Positions 27,763 through 37,103 are shown, numbered from the stretch's first letter. The stretch: DNA of 64,000 bases from Clostridiales bacterium S5-A14a (GCA_000758905.1 JRNA01000015.1:1-64000), one strand, 5' to 3'. A program made the numbers and translations. The notes: generated from the letters alone by a model not told the origin.

Positions 27763-28307
27763 GAATAGATCGAGATGATTCGATTCTTGTGGCAATAGAT
27801 TATCAGGAAAAACTAATGCCTGTTATGGATGAGATTGACAGACTCAGAGATAAGATTAGCAGACTTACACGGGGCATTGGCGTTTTAAACATCCCTGCTA
27901 TTATAACTGAGCAGTACCCGAAGGGACTGGGCCGAACTGAGAATTTTGAAGAGATAAAAGGAAATCTAGGCGAGGTAACCCTTGTAGAAAAAGATAGTTT
28001 CTCAGCTTTTGGTGCCCCAGATTTCGAGGGCATCGTCAAGGCTACATCGAAGAAAACTATTTTGTTGTGCGGAATTGAAACTCACATTTGTGTGCAGCAG
28101 ACGGCACTTGATTTTCTTGAGAGAGGATATAGGGTGCTGCTTATAGCGGACTGTTGTTCGTCAAGGAGTGCTGATGATAAGGCTATCGCGCTTTCGAGGA
28201 TGGAGCAGGCTGGTGCTGAATTAGTAACGGTTGAAGCCGTCCTTTTTGAGATGATTATGGGGAATAAGGACCCTGAATTTAAAGATATTTCGAGGATTAT
28301 CAAATAA
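27744..28307 (+). CDS. Isochorismatase/nicotinamidase-family cysteine hydrolase
   Basis: This 187-residue protein has a triad-like set: Asp in VAIDYQEKLMP (about 20), Lys in LVEKDSFSAF (about 79) and the nucleophile Cys in CGIETHICVQQTA (about 117). The family includes nicotinamidase, isochorismatase and YcaC-type hydrolases; the HICVQQTA form resembles YcaC-like members. The actual substrate cannot be read from sequence. A strong TTGGAGGAG site lies before the ATG inside surE. Its place beside a sirtuin and a nucleotidase would fit NAD breakdown or salvage (inference). Confidence 0.9.
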   Translation: MGNKKLRIDRDDSILVAIDYQEKLMPVMDEIDRLRDKISRLTRGIGVLNIPAIITEQYPKGLGRTENFEEIKGNLGEVTLVEKDSFSAFGAPDFEGIVKATSKKTILLCGIETHICVQQTALDFLERGYRVLLIADCCSSRSADDKAIALSRMEQAGAELVTVEAVLFEMIMGNKDPEFKDISRIIK

Positions 28308-28336
28308 AATTTTAGGAAGAGTTTATAAGCAGATAT

Positions 28337-29317
28337 ATGGAGATTTTTAAGAATAATTTTAACGATCTTTCTGACGATGACAAAGCGTTGCTCGATTCAT
28401 ATTTTACGGGCTATCCATATGAGGGCGCCGGGTATACGCTTCTTGCAAATTATGTGTGGAGAAATGAGTATTGTCTGAATTGGGAGGTGTATGAGGGCCT
28501 CTTGCTTCTTTCAGGATCAAGCTGTAGAGATGCGAATCCGAAGGCTGTGTTTTCAATGCCTATGACATCTACGGGTGAATATGATATAGACAAGCTTAGA
28601 GATGCTATTTTGTATGCACAAAATAGATTTGAGGCTGCAGGTTTTGAATTTAGAATGGGTCTGATACCCGAGCACATGTTGCCATTAATTGAAGAAGCAT
28701 TTCCGGGTGAAGTGGAGTTTATAGAAAATAGGGACGAAGATGAATATGTGTATCTCAAGGAAAAAATGATCACTCTAAGTGGGCGTGCGCTTCACAAGAA
28801 GAGGAATCACATGAACTTTTTCAAGAAGACATATGAGTATGAGGCTAGGAAGCTGAGAGTAGAAGATACTGACATAGTGATGAATCTAGTGCGAGACCTT
28901 GTAGACGAGAAGAATCCAGATGAAAATGATTTTGAAGAAAAAGTTGAAACAATGGATCCGGATGATTTGAAGACCCTAAAGGCTGAAGAATACGCAATTT
29001 CGGAGAGCATGACATCCGTTGAAAGTCCAAGAATGTTTAGCGTAGGGATATTTGTCGATGAGAAATTGGTAGCGTTCTCACTGGGTGAAAGGTTGACTGA
29101 TGACATGGCTGTGGCTCATTTCGAGAAAGCAAGATCAGAATACAGGGGTCTCTATCAGATTGTGGCAAGTGAGTTTTGCAAATTTTTGCCATCTGATGTA
29201 AAATATATAAATAGGGAAGAAGACATGGGGATTGAGAATCTTAGGCATGCGAAAGAATCCCTTAGACCAGAAATTTTTGTGAGAAAATTTTCGGTGAAAT
29301 TTAAACAAAATAGTTGA
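28337..29317 (+). CDS. DUF2156 (phosphatidylglycerol lysyltransferase-like GNAT) protein
   Basis: This 326-residue soluble protein is recognised by the clostridial DUF2156 pattern: an N-terminal FTGYPYEGAGYTLLANYVWRNEY region, RALHKKRNHMNFFKKTYEYEAR in the middle, and a second acyltransferase-like half with FEKARSEYRGLYQIVASEF. The family has the double GNAT fold of the catalytic part of MprF but lacks its membrane part. The function is unknown; transfer of an aminoacyl or acyl group is the usual guess. It follows the isochorismatase gene after 29 nt. Confidence 0.85.
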   Translation: MEIFKNNFNDLSDDDKALLDSYFTGYPYEGAGYTLLANYVWRNEYCLNWEVYEGLLLLSGSSCRDANPKAVFSMPMTSTGEYDIDKLRDAILYAQNRFEAAGFEFRMGLIPEHMLPLIEEAFPGEVEFIENRDEDEYVYLKEKMITLSGRALHKKRNHMNFFKKTYEYEARKLRVEDTDIVMNLVRDLVDEKNPDENDFEEKVETMDPDDLKTLKAEEYAISESMTSVESPRMFSVGIFVDEKLVAFSLGERLTDDMAVAHFEKARSEYRGLYQIVASEFCKFLPSDVKYINREEDMGIENLRHAKESLRPEIFVRKFSVKFKQNS

Positions 29318-29351
29318 TTTTTAATTTCGAAGAAAGTAATATAAAATCAAC
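29313..29351 (+). promoter_or_regulatory. Putative thiolase promoter within a 9-bp inverted repeat
   Basis: The inverted repeat GTTGATTTT (29313-29321) and AAAATCAAC (29343-29351) is perfect. Its left arm contains a -35-like TTGATT (29314-29319), 17 nt from a -10-like TAATAT (29337-29342). There is no T-run, so a terminator is less likely than an operator. It sits 53 nt before the thiolase ATG. Confidence 0.5.
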
Positions 29352-29403
29352 GGATATGTTAATCTATGGATATGTAAATAGAAAGTTTTAGGAGGAAAAA
29401 TTT

Positions 29404-30585
29404 ATGAGAGAAGTAGTAATTGCGAGCGCAGCTAGAACACCTATCGGAAGCTTTGGCGGAAGTCTTAAGACTGTACCTGCAAGAACATTGGGTGCTATTT
29501 GTATCAAGGAAGCTCTTAAGAGGGCAGGTATTGACGGCGCTGATGTTGATGAAGTTATTATGGGTAACGTTCTTCAGGGTGGATTAGGCCAGAACATTGC
29601 GAGACAGATGACGCTGGACGCTGGACTACCTATAGAAGTTCCTGCTATGACAATTAATAAGGTTTGCGGTTCAGGACTTAGAGCTGTTGAACTTGCTGCA
29701 CAGATAATTAAAGCAGGAGATGCTGATATAGTCGTTGCAGGTGGTGCAGAAAACATGTCAATGGCAGGATATGTAGTTCCTAAGGCTAGATGGGGAGCAA
29801 GAATGGGCGATGTCAGCATGATTGACATGATGGTTCACGATGGACTCACTGACGCATTCCACAATTATCATATGGGTATTACTGCAGAGAATATCGCAGA
29901 GCAGTGGGGAATAACAAGAGAAGAACTTGATGAGTTCTCTGTTAACTCTCAGCATAAAGCAGAAGCTGCTGTAAAGGGCGGAAAATTCAAGGACGAGATC
30001 GTTCCAGTTGAAGTTCCTCAGAGAAAGGGAGATCCTATCGTATTTGATACTGATGAATTCCCTAAATTTGGTGCATCGGTTGAGAAAATGGCTAAACTAA
30101 GACCTGCATTCAAGAAAGACGGAGTGGTTACAGCTGCTAACGCATCCGGAATCAATGACTCAGGTGCAGCGCTTGTTGTAATGAGCAAGGAAAAAGCTGA
30201 TGAACTTGGAATCAAGCCTCTTGCAACTATCAAGGGATATGCATCTGCAGGTGTTGACCCTACAATCATGGGAATTGGACCTGTGCCTTCATCCAAGAAA
30301 GCTCTCGAAAAGGCTGGTTGCAAGATTGAGGACATGGACCTTATCGAAGCAAATGAAGCATTTGCTGCACAGTCAGTTGCAGTTGGAAGAGACCTTGGAA
30401 TCGACCCTGAAAAGCTTAATGTAAACGGTGGAGCAATCGCTCTTGGACATCCAATTGGAGCTTCAGGTGCTAGAATCTTGATTTCACTTCTATTTGAAAT
30501 GCAGAAGAGAGATGATGCTAAACTAGGTTTGGCTACTCTTTGCATCGGTGGCGGTATGGGAACTGCCATGGTTGTTGAAAAATAA
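29404..30585 (+). CDS. thlA: Acetyl-CoA C-acetyltransferase (thiolase)
   Basis: This 393-residue biosynthetic-type thiolase condenses two acetyl-CoA to acetoacetyl-CoA. The active-site Cys is in [13 protein letters not shown] (about 88), the His in [14 protein letters not shown] (about 349) and the second Cys in TLCIGGGMG (about 379). The length is typical. It stands alone with its own promoter and terminator; the other butyrate-pathway genes (hbd, crt, bcd) are not here. AGGAGG precedes the ATG. Confidence 0.96.
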   Translation: MREVVIASAARTPIGSFGGSLKTVPARTLGAICIKEALKRAGIDGADVDEVIMGNVLQGGLGQNIARQMTLDAGLPIEVPAMTINKVCGSGLRAVELAAQIIKAGDADIVVAGGAENMSMAGYVVPKARWGARMGDVSMIDMMVHDGLTDAFHNYHMGITAENIAEQWGITREELDEFSVNSQHKAEAAVKGGKFKDEIVPVEVPQRKGDPIVFDTDEFPKFGASVEKMAKLRPAFKKDGVVTAANASGINDSGAALVVMSKEKADELGIKPLATIKGYASAGVDPTIMGIGPVPSSKKALEKAGCKIEDMDLIEANEAFAAQSVAVGRDLGIDPEKLNVNGGAIALGHPIGASGARILISLLFEMQKRDDAKLGLATLCIGGGMGTAMVVEK

Positions 30586-30614
30586 GAATAGCAGCTAAAT
30601 AAATTTAAGATTAT

Positions 30615-30659
30615 AAAAGGGATGGTATATCGAATTAGATTTACTATCCCTTTTTTTTA
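30615..30659 (+). terminator. Terminator after thiolase
   Basis: The stem AAAGGGATGGT (30616-30626) pairs with ACTATCCCTTT (about 30643-30653, one G-U pair) and is followed by a run of T. Confidence 0.88.
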
Positions 30660-30794
30660 TTCAGAATGTAATCTCTTTTGTTGCATGTAGTTGAACTTTG
30701 GATGTTATTATACAATTTATGGGATGTTATCACAGATGATATTGTAGATGCATGAATAAACCTTAAAAATTCTTAAGAAATTTATATTATTCTA

Positions 30795-30823
30795 TTGGAA
30801 TCTACGAAAAATTATGTTAAAAT
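30795..30823 (+). promoter_or_regulatory. Promoter of the ftsEX operon
   Basis: TTGGAA (30795-30800), a 17-nt spacer and TAAAAT (30818-30823) lie 41 nt before ftsE. It is the only good promoter match in the gap after the thiolase terminator. Confidence 0.55.
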
Positions 30824-30864
30824 TAACTCAATATTGAAAATAAATTATTTTGGGGATTTGGGTA

Positions 30865-31590
30865 ATGATAAAATTCGAAAATGTAACCAAATATTACGGG
30901 GATAATGTTGGGTTAGAAGATGTTTCTATCTCCATCAATAGAGGAGATTTTGTTTTTTTAGTTGGACCAAGTGGTGCCGGGAAATCGACGTTTATTAAAC
31001 TTATTCTTAAGGAGATAAATGCGGATTCCGGGTCTATTTTGGTGAACGGAAAAGAAGTTACAAAACTTAAGAACCACGAAGTCCCACTCCTTAGGCAGAA
31101 TATCGGCATAGTTTTCCAGGATTTTAGGCTCTTGCCTAAGAAAACGGTCTATGAAAATGTTGCTTTTGCCATGGAAATTTTCAGATGTAGTCAAGATCAA
31201 ATTAAAAAAAGGGTACCACAGGTACTTGATATAGTAGGAATTGGCAACAAAATAGACAAATATCCTGATGAACTTTCTGCAGGAGAACAGCAGAGGGTAG
31301 CAATTGCAAGAGCTATCATCAACAACCCAAAACTATTGATAGCTGACGAGCCAACAGGAAACCTGGACCCTGAGACTGCTTGGGATATAATGGATATTCT
31401 GGAAGGCATTAACGAATCGGGAACTACAATTGTTATGGTTACACATTCGAAAAATATTGTAGACAAAATGGAAAAGAGAGTAGTTGCTATAGAGAATGGT
31501 AAAATTGTTCGAGATGATGTTGGAATATATGGTTATGACGAGTCTTGTGAAACTTGTAAGATAGGAGCGTTTGACGAAGATGATGAGTAA
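30865..31590 (+). CDS. ftsE: Cell division ATP-binding protein FtsE
   Basis: This ABC ATPase of about 241 residues acts with FtsX to control peptidoglycan hydrolases during division or elongation. It shows Walker A GPSGAGKST (about 35-43), Q-loop VFQDFRLLP, signature ELSAGEQQR and Walker B LLIADEPTGNLD. The ATG at 30865 gives the usual N terminus (MIKFENVTKYY) and follows GGGG. The last 20 residues extend past the normal end (YDESCETCK...DEDDE). It overlaps ftsX. Confidence 0.96.
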   Translation: MIKFENVTKYYGDNVGLEDVSISINRGDFVFLVGPSGAGKSTFIKLILKEINADSGSILVNGKEVTKLKNHEVPLLRQNIGIVFQDFRLLPKKTVYENVAFAMEIFRCSQDQIKKRVPQVLDIVGIGNKIDKYPDELSAGEQQRVAIARAIINNPKLLIADEPTGNLDPETAWDIMDILEGINESGTTIVMVTHSKNIVDKMEKRVVAIENGKIVRDDVGIYGYDESCETCKIGAFDEDDE

Positions 31591-32473
31591 TTTAATCTAT
31601 TATTTCAAGCAGTCGTCAAAGCAGTTCTGGAGAAACAAAACCATGGGATTCACATCTCTTTTGGCCATCACTGCAATGATGTTAATCCTGGGAATGTTTT
31701 TTGTCGTTTCTGTTAATATAAATTTATTCACAGAGGTCGTTGAAAAAGATTTTGATTATGTTGAACTTTACCTCGAAGATGATGTTAGCAAGGCAGACGC
31801 CGACAAGATCATTGACAAAATAGACAACTATAGCGGTGTCAAAGGCACAGAATATAGGACAAAGGAAGACGCACTTAGAATCATGAAGCAGAGATGGGGC
31901 AAGAACGGCTACCTCCTTGACACACTTGAAAATAATCCTCTGCCCGATTCTATTTTGATTACAGTAGACGATAACAAAACTGCAGAGAAAATTACAGAAA
32001 GTGCCTCCTCTATTAAGGGCGTTGAAGACGTTAAATACTATAAGGAGACTGTTGAAAAACTAACTAGAGCAACGGAATTTATTCAATTGTCTGCCATGAT
32101 AATCATGATATTCCTAATCATTGTTTCTGTAATAGTTGTCGCAAATACGATTAAACTGACCGTACTAAACAGAGCGAAAGAAATTAGCATAATGAAATAT
32201 GTAGGGGCAACGAATTGGTTTGTAAGGGGACCATTTGTCGTTGAAGGCGCTATGATGGGGATTATATCTTCGCTCATAGCAGCAGGCTTAACATGGCTTA
32301 TATATGACAAAGTAGAGTCAATAATTGGCGAAGAAGTCATAGTTATTTTGTCGTCTCCGCTCGTGCCAGCTGGATATATGGTATGGAATCTTTTAATCAT
32401 ATTCATGGCAATCGGCGTAAGCGTAGGCGTATGCGGAAGTATTATTTCAATGAGAAAATTCCTAGACAAATAA
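31580..32473 (+). CDS. ftsX: Cell division protein FtsX
   Basis: This permease-like partner of FtsE has about 297 residues. It has one helix near residues 25-45, an extracytoplasmic domain (about 50-165) that contacts the hydrolase, and three C-terminal helices (about 170-195, 220-245, 265-290). The motif REISIMKYVGAT-like (AKEISIMKYVGATNWFVRGPF) is diagnostic. The start is ambiguous between adjacent ATGs at 31580/31583 and a TTG at 31571. FtsEX transmits ATP hydrolysis to the next gene product (family knowledge). Confidence 0.94.
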   Translation: MMSNLIYYFKQSSKQFWRNKTMGFTSLLAITAMMLILGMFFVVSVNINLFTEVVEKDFDYVELYLEDDVSKADADKIIDKIDNYSGVKGTEYRTKEDALRIMKQRWGKNGYLLDTLENNPLPDSILITVDDNKTAEKITESASSIKGVEDVKYYKETVEKLTRATEFIQLSAMIIMIFLIIVSVIVVANTIKLTVLNRAKEISIMKYVGATNWFVRGPFVVEGAMMGIISSLIAAGLTWLIYDKVESIIGEEVIVILSSPLVPAGYMVWNLLIIFMAIGVSVGVCGSIISMRKFLDK

Positions 32474-32528
32474 GTGTTTTAAGATTTATTATAGATTGCA
32501 ATTTGGTATCTTAAGGGGGATATTGCAA

Positions 32529-33695
32529 ATGTTGGGTAAAAAAATGGTGAATACTAAAAATTGGAAGAGGTTCATGATTGCTATTATGTGCTTTACTGTT
32601 GCAAGCACTGTGATGGTATATCCTGGAGTTATTAAAAATGCTGATGCTGTTACCATTCAAGAGCAAAAGAATCAGCTCAAAGACGTCAATGAGAAAAAAT
32701 CAAAGACTAAGGAACAGGAGAAGGAAGTAACTCAAAGGATAATGAAGAAGGCTCAGGAACTTGAAGCAATCGAAGCCTCAATCAGGGATCAGTCTGCTAA
32801 GATCCAATCCACACATCAAGAAATCGATAAGAAGGAAGCAGAACTCAAAAAGAAAACAGAAAATTTAGAAGTTAGGCTTAGGACTATTTATAAAAAAGGG
32901 TCGGTTGGCTTTGTAGAAGTCATTCTAAATTCAAATAATGTATCGGAGCTTATTTCAAATATGTCCTTCATGCAAAAAATATATAGAAGTGACAAAGCAG
33001 CGATATCTTCTGTAAAAAAAGATCAGGCAAAACTTGAAAGCATACAGCATAGGCTCAAGGAAGAAGAGAAAGCATTGACTGCTAAAAAGCAAGAGTCTAT
33101 TGAGGCTAAGAAGTCTCTTGAAGAAGAGCGATCTGTGATTGAAAAGAAACTTAAGCAGTATCAAGCAGAAGCAGAACAGATTGGTAACGAAATCGCCAGT
33201 GCACAGGCAGCTATTGAGGCGAAGATGCAAGCAGAAGCTGCTGAGAGGGCTAGACAGAATGCAGCTGGGCAGGGGAACTCAAGCACTTCAGCCGCTCCTA
33301 ATTCTGGATATACAGCCGGAACAGGTCAGCTAGGTTGGCCGGTAAGAGGATCTATAAGCAGTACATATGGATATAGACCTATGTTTGGGGACTTCCATAC
33401 AGGTATAGATATTCCAGTACCAACTGGAACACCAGTTCACGCTGCTGATAGCGGAACAGTACTCCTGACAGGATGGATGCCTAGAGGCTATGGCAACTAT
33501 CTAACAATTTATCATGGAAACGGAATTTCTACACTATATGCACATAACTCAAGTCTTGCAGTATCTCAGGGACAGAGTGTCAGCAAAGGTCAGGTAGTCG
33601 CTTATTCTGGAAGCACAGGATGGTCAACGGGCCCACACTGCCACTTTGAAGTAAGAGTTAATGGTAGACACGTTAACCCTATGGGATACCTGTAG
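32529..33695 (+). CDS. Secreted coiled-coil M23 (LytM) peptidoglycan hydrolase, EnvC/PcsB-like
   Basis: This protein of about 388 residues has a signal peptide (about 1-40), a long coiled coil (about 42-235, Lys/Glu/Gln-rich), a Ser/Gly linker and a C-terminal LytM domain (about 268-385). The zinc ligands look complete: HTGIDIPVP (His and Asp) and GPHCHFEV (HxH). It is therefore probably an active endopeptidase, unlike the degenerate LytM activator EnvC of E. coli. Its place 55 nt after ftsX and the coiled coil match FtsEX-regulated hydrolases. The start at 32529 follows AAGGGGG. Confidence 0.93.
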   Translation: MLGKKMVNTKNWKRFMIAIMCFTVASTVMVYPGVIKNADAVTIQEQKNQLKDVNEKKSKTKEQEKEVTQRIMKKAQELEAIEASIRDQSAKIQSTHQEIDKKEAELKKKTENLEVRLRTIYKKGSVGFVEVILNSNNVSELISNMSFMQKIYRSDKAAISSVKKDQAKLESIQHRLKEEEKALTAKKQESIEAKKSLEEERSVIEKKLKQYQAEAEQIGNEIASAQAAIEAKMQAEAAERARQNAAGQGNSSTSAAPNSGYTAGTGQLGWPVRGSISSTYGYRPMFGDFHTGIDIPVPTGTPVHAADSGTVLLTGWMPRGYGNYLTIYHGNGISTLYAHNSSLAVSQGQSVSKGQVVAYSGSTGWSTGPHCHFEVRVNGRHVNPMGYL

Positions 33696-33725
33696 AAATA
33701 ACTGAAATTTGATTTGATTTAGGAT

Positions 33726-35408
33726 ATGCAAAAGAATTTTAATATAGAGCAAATAAACCCTATAGTTATCGACCTTTTACATGATCGAGGCTACAGGTCA
33801 GAAAAAGAAATCGCGGAATTTCTTTCGATGAGACCACAAAAGACATATGATCCATTCCTTTTGCTCAACATGGCAGAGGGGGTGGATTTAGTATTGTCAG
33901 CGGTTGAAAACGAAGAGAGAATCTGTATATACGGAGATTACGATGCCGATGGCGTGACTTCAACATCAATCCTCCTTGAGTTTCTCTCAAATATGACATC
34001 AAACCTAAGCTATTACATACCGTCAAGATTTGATGAAGGCTATGGACTTAACAAAGCAGCAATGAAGAAAATCAGTGAATCAGGAGCAGCTCTTGTCATA
34101 ACAGTTGATTGTGGAAGTGTTTCAAGAGAAGAAGTTGATTATGGCAAAAGTTTGGGACTTCAGATTTTGGTAACCGACCACCACCGTGCAGATGAAGAGA
34201 GACTCCCTAATTGTCCTGTAATAAATCCAAATCAGCCTGACTGTAATTATCCGTTTAAGGGTTTGGCTGGATGCGGGGTGGCATTTAAACTCGCTCAAGC
34301 TGTTGCAAGAACAATTGGCATGGATTCGCACACATATAACGATACTCTAGATCTTGTTGCGGTAGGAACCATTGCCGACGTAATGCCTTTAGTAGATGAA
34401 AATAGGACATTGGTTAAATACGGTCTTATGAAGGTGAACTCTGCTAGCAGAAAGCAATTGAAAACCTTAGTAGAAGAAATTGGATTAAAGTTAGGAGAAG
34501 TTAGTGCCTTTAATGTTGCATTTGGAATTGCTCCCCATATCAATGCAGTTGGTAGGATTAAGTCTGCAGGACTTGGGGTAAAACTTTTCAGAAGCGATTC
34601 AGAGGATGAAATTTCTGAAATCGTTCGTATTGTAAAGGATTGCAATATACAGAGAAAAAATTTGCAAAATGAAATCTATGAGAGATGTATAGAAATCATT
34701 AAGAAGGACTACAAAAAAGATGGTAAAATCCCAAACTTTATTTTAATTGAACTTGATAATGCACATGAGGGCGTTACTGGAATCGTTGCAGGCCGTTTGA
34801 AAGAAAAGTTCCATCGTCCAGTTGCTATTTTAACTAAGACGGAGGATGAGTTATACAAGGGAACGTCCAGAAGCATAGATGGACTCGATATACACCTATT
34901 ATTATCGCATTTTTCTGACTTGTTCAAAAGTTTTGGTGGACATAAGGCGGCATGTGGGTTTACAATAGCGGAGAAAAATATTTTGTATTTACGCCAGGGC
35001 ATTGACAAGTATATGAGCGAAGAACTCTCCAAGAACCCTGAGCTGCTGACAAGAAAGTGGAATTGGGATTTAAGCTTGGCACCAGAAGATATTACAATTG
35101 ATTTTGCGGATAGTCTGTCGCTATTTGAACCATGTGGCAGGGGCAACGAAAGACCTAAGTTTTCGGTAGAGGGAATCATTAGCAATCTAAAATCTATGGG
35201 AAACGAGGGGCAGTACAGGCGCTTTCAACTCATGTCAGAGAATTCAACTTCATTTGTCCCGTGTGTTTGTTTTGGCATTGAACAGGGATCGGTTGATGAA
35301 CTTTCAGAGGGCGCACGTGTGCGTGCAATTGGCAGCATCGCATTAAATAGATGGAATGGCAATGTTTCTACGCAAATGAATGTAAACAAAATATTTTCTT
35401 TAGATTAG
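33726..35408 (+). CDS. recJ: Single-stranded-DNA-specific exonuclease RecJ
   Basis: This 560-residue DHH-family nuclease shows YGDYDADGVTS (about 76-86), VTVDCG, VTDHHRADE (DHH motif, about 151), LVAVGTIADVMPL and a DHHA1 domain with GHKAACGFTI (about 412). An OB-like C-terminal domain follows. It degrades single-stranded DNA 5' to 3' in recombination and repair. The length fits the Firmicutes short form. The ribosome site (TTAGGAT) is weak. Confidence 0.95.
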   Translation: MQKNFNIEQINPIVIDLLHDRGYRSEKEIAEFLSMRPQKTYDPFLLLNMAEGVDLVLSAVENEERICIYGDYDADGVTSTSILLEFLSNMTSNLSYYIPSRFDEGYGLNKAAMKKISESGAALVITVDCGSVSREEVDYGKSLGLQILVTDHHRADEERLPNCPVINPNQPDCNYPFKGLAGCGVAFKLAQAVARTIGMDSHTYNDTLDLVAVGTIADVMPLVDENRTLVKYGLMKVNSASRKQLKTLVEEIGLKLGEVSAFNVAFGIAPHINAVGRIKSAGLGVKLFRSDSEDEISEIVRIVKDCNIQRKNLQNEIYERCIEIIKKDYKKDGKIPNFILIELDNAHEGVTGIVAGRLKEKFHRPVAILTKTEDELYKGTSRSIDGLDIHLLLSHFSDLFKSFGGHKAACGFTIAEKNILYLRQGIDKYMSEELSKNPELLTRKWNWDLSLAPEDITIDFADSLSLFEPCGRGNERPKFSVEGIISNLKSMGNEGQYRRFQLMSENSTSFVPCVCFGIEQGSVDELSEGARVRAIGSIALNRWNGNVSTQMNVNKIFSLD

Positions 35409-35423
35409 GAATGAGTTATTGAT

Positions 35424-36593
35424 ATGAAAGAAAAAAGAAAGTTTTTTAATAAACAATGGATTGCATTTTTACTTGGTGTAATTTTTACGATTACGGCTCT
35501 GTTCATAGGCGCAAAACTTGGTAACTGGTTCATAGTTCGCGGTGATGAACAGGGTGTAATAAAGGCGATTTCAAAGGAATATTCAAATCTGCCACAGATT
35601 TTGAACTTGATAGATAAGAAGAGCATTTTCAAATTTGACGATAAGAAGGCCAAGGATGCAGCGTTAAAGGCAATTGTTGCCTCACTGGGAGACGAATACT
35701 CTGAATATCTGACAAAAAAGGAAACCGCGGCATGGGAAAGCTACCTAAATGGAGAATTTTCAGGCATTGGAATAAGTTTTCAGAAGAATGACAATGGAGA
35801 ATATCAGGTAACTGAGGTATTTAAGAACAGTCCCGCGGAAAACGCTGGAATCAAATCAGGCGATATAATCTTAAAGGTGGACGGCAAGTTATATGAGACA
35901 TCTGAGGAAATGTCTGAGCATATCCGCGGCAAAAATGGCACTAAGGTTGAACTGGTTTTGAGGAGGGATAATAAGGAAATCAATGCAACTATGACCAGGG
36001 AAACCGTCAAAGAAAAAACTGTATATGGGAAGGTGTTGGACGATGGCAGTGGATATATTCTGATAAAGAGCTTTGAGGAAGGTACGTCAGAGGAATTTGA
36101 AACTGAATTGTCAGCCTTTGAAAAACAGGGTGTAAAATCTATGATCATAGATCTTCGAGATAACGGTGGTGGATATATAGACGAAGGTATTAAAATTGCG
36201 GACAGACTTCTCAAGGAAGGTACAATTACATACATGGAAGATGTGAATGGTAAGAGAAAATATTATAATTCCGATGAAAAAGCGACAAAAATCAAATATG
36301 TTGTTCTCGTTAATGAGAATACAGCTTCTACCTCTGAAATTTTGACAGCTGCAATTAAGGATAATAAGGGTGGCAAAATAGTGGGCACAAAAACCTTCGG
36401 AAAGGGTATCGTGCAAGAGACGACAAAATTCAAAGACGGTTCTTCGCTTAAGCTGACCGTACTGAGATATTTTTCACCTAAGGGCAAGGTGATACACAAA
36501 AAAGGAATTGTACCAGATGTTAAGGTCGATCTTGATGTAAATGCGGGTGTTGATAATCAACTGAAAATGGCGCAGACAGTTTTAAAGCAATAA
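35424..36593 (+). CDS. ctpA: C-terminal processing peptidase (S41, CtpA-like)
   Basis: This 389-residue membrane-anchored serine protease has an N-terminal hydrophobic segment (about 10-30), a PDZ domain (about 105-190: GIGISFQKN, NSPAENAGIKSGDIILKVDG) and a catalytic domain with the Ser in NENTASTSEIL (about 295) and the Lys in TFGKGIVQET (about 321). It trims extracytoplasmic proteins. The gene begins 15 nt after recJ. Confidence 0.94.
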   Translation: MKEKRKFFNKQWIAFLLGVIFTITALFIGAKLGNWFIVRGDEQGVIKAISKEYSNLPQILNLIDKKSIFKFDDKKAKDAALKAIVASLGDEYSEYLTKKETAAWESYLNGEFSGIGISFQKNDNGEYQVTEVFKNSPAENAGIKSGDIILKVDGKLYETSEEMSEHIRGKNGTKVELVLRRDNKEINATMTRETVKEKTVYGKVLDDGSGYILIKSFEEGTSEEFETELSAFEKQGVKSMIIDLRDNGGGYIDEGIKIADRLLKEGTITYMEDVNGKRKYYNSDEKATKIKYVVLVNENTASTSEILTAAIKDNKGGKIVGTKTFGKGIVQETTKFKDGSSLKLTVLRYFSPKGKVIHKKGIVPDVKVDLDVNAGVDNQLKMAQTVLKQ

Positions 36594-36716
36594 TGCAATC
36601 CAAAAAATAATATAGATTTTAAATTCTTTTATATGGCAAACCTACTAACTATAATGTCTTACATATTAATATAACTCATTGTTAATGATAGACGCTTTAA
36701 AATTTTACTGTAACAG

Positions 36717-36745
36717 TTGATAACCTTTAAGAAAAATGTTATCAT
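36717..36745 (+). promoter_or_regulatory. Promoter with built-in palindrome upstream of yerC
   Basis: TTGATA (36717-36722), a 17-nt spacer and TATCAT (36740-36745) form a promoter-like pair. The perfect inverted repeat TGATAAC (36718-36724) / GTTATCA (36738-36744) covers both boxes. A protein binding this palindrome would block the promoter, so autoregulation by the TrpR-like product is a possible reading. Confidence 0.5.
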
Positions 36746-36776
36746 TGAGTTAGTGTGATAAAAGGAGGTAGAACAT

Positions 36777-37073
36777 ATGCCGTATGATTCCAAATTTAAA
36801 AGAGATGACATAGATGAACTGTTTGAGGGTATCCTTTCTTTGAAGACTGTGGATGAGTGTTATAGATTTTTCGAAGATATATGTACAATCAACGAGATTA
36901 ACTCCATTGCACAGAGGCTGCAGGTTGCCAAAATGCTGGATAACAAGTGCACATATAAGGAGATTGAGCAGGAGACCAAAGCTTCTACTGCTACGATAAG
37001 CAGAATCAACAAATGCCTGGTGTACGGAGCAGATGGATATAAGATAGTTCTTGATAACTTAGCTAAGAAATAA
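36777..37073 (+). CDS. yerC: YerC/YecD family TrpR-related regulator
   Basis: This 98-residue helix-turn-helix protein is related to the Trp repressor. The first half is helical (YDSKFKRDDIDELFEGILSL), and the HTH lies in QRLQVAKMLDNKCTYKEIEQETKASTATISRINKCL (about 44-80). YerC proteins are widespread in Firmicutes; the effector and targets are not established. A strong AAAGGAGG site precedes the ATG. It is monocistronic with a terminator just after. Confidence 0.92.
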   Translation: MPYDSKFKRDDIDELFEGILSLKTVDECYRFFEDICTINEINSIAQRLQVAKMLDNKCTYKEIEQETKASTATISRINKCLVYGADGYKIVLDNLAKK

Positions 37074-37078
37074 TATCG

Positions 37079-37103
37079 GCGCCCGAGTGGGCGCTATTTT
37101 TAT
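37079..37103 (+). terminator. Terminator after yerC
   Basis: Stem GCGCCC (37079-37084) and GGGCGC (37089-37094) with loop GAGT is followed by TATTTTTATTTT. Confidence 0.88.
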
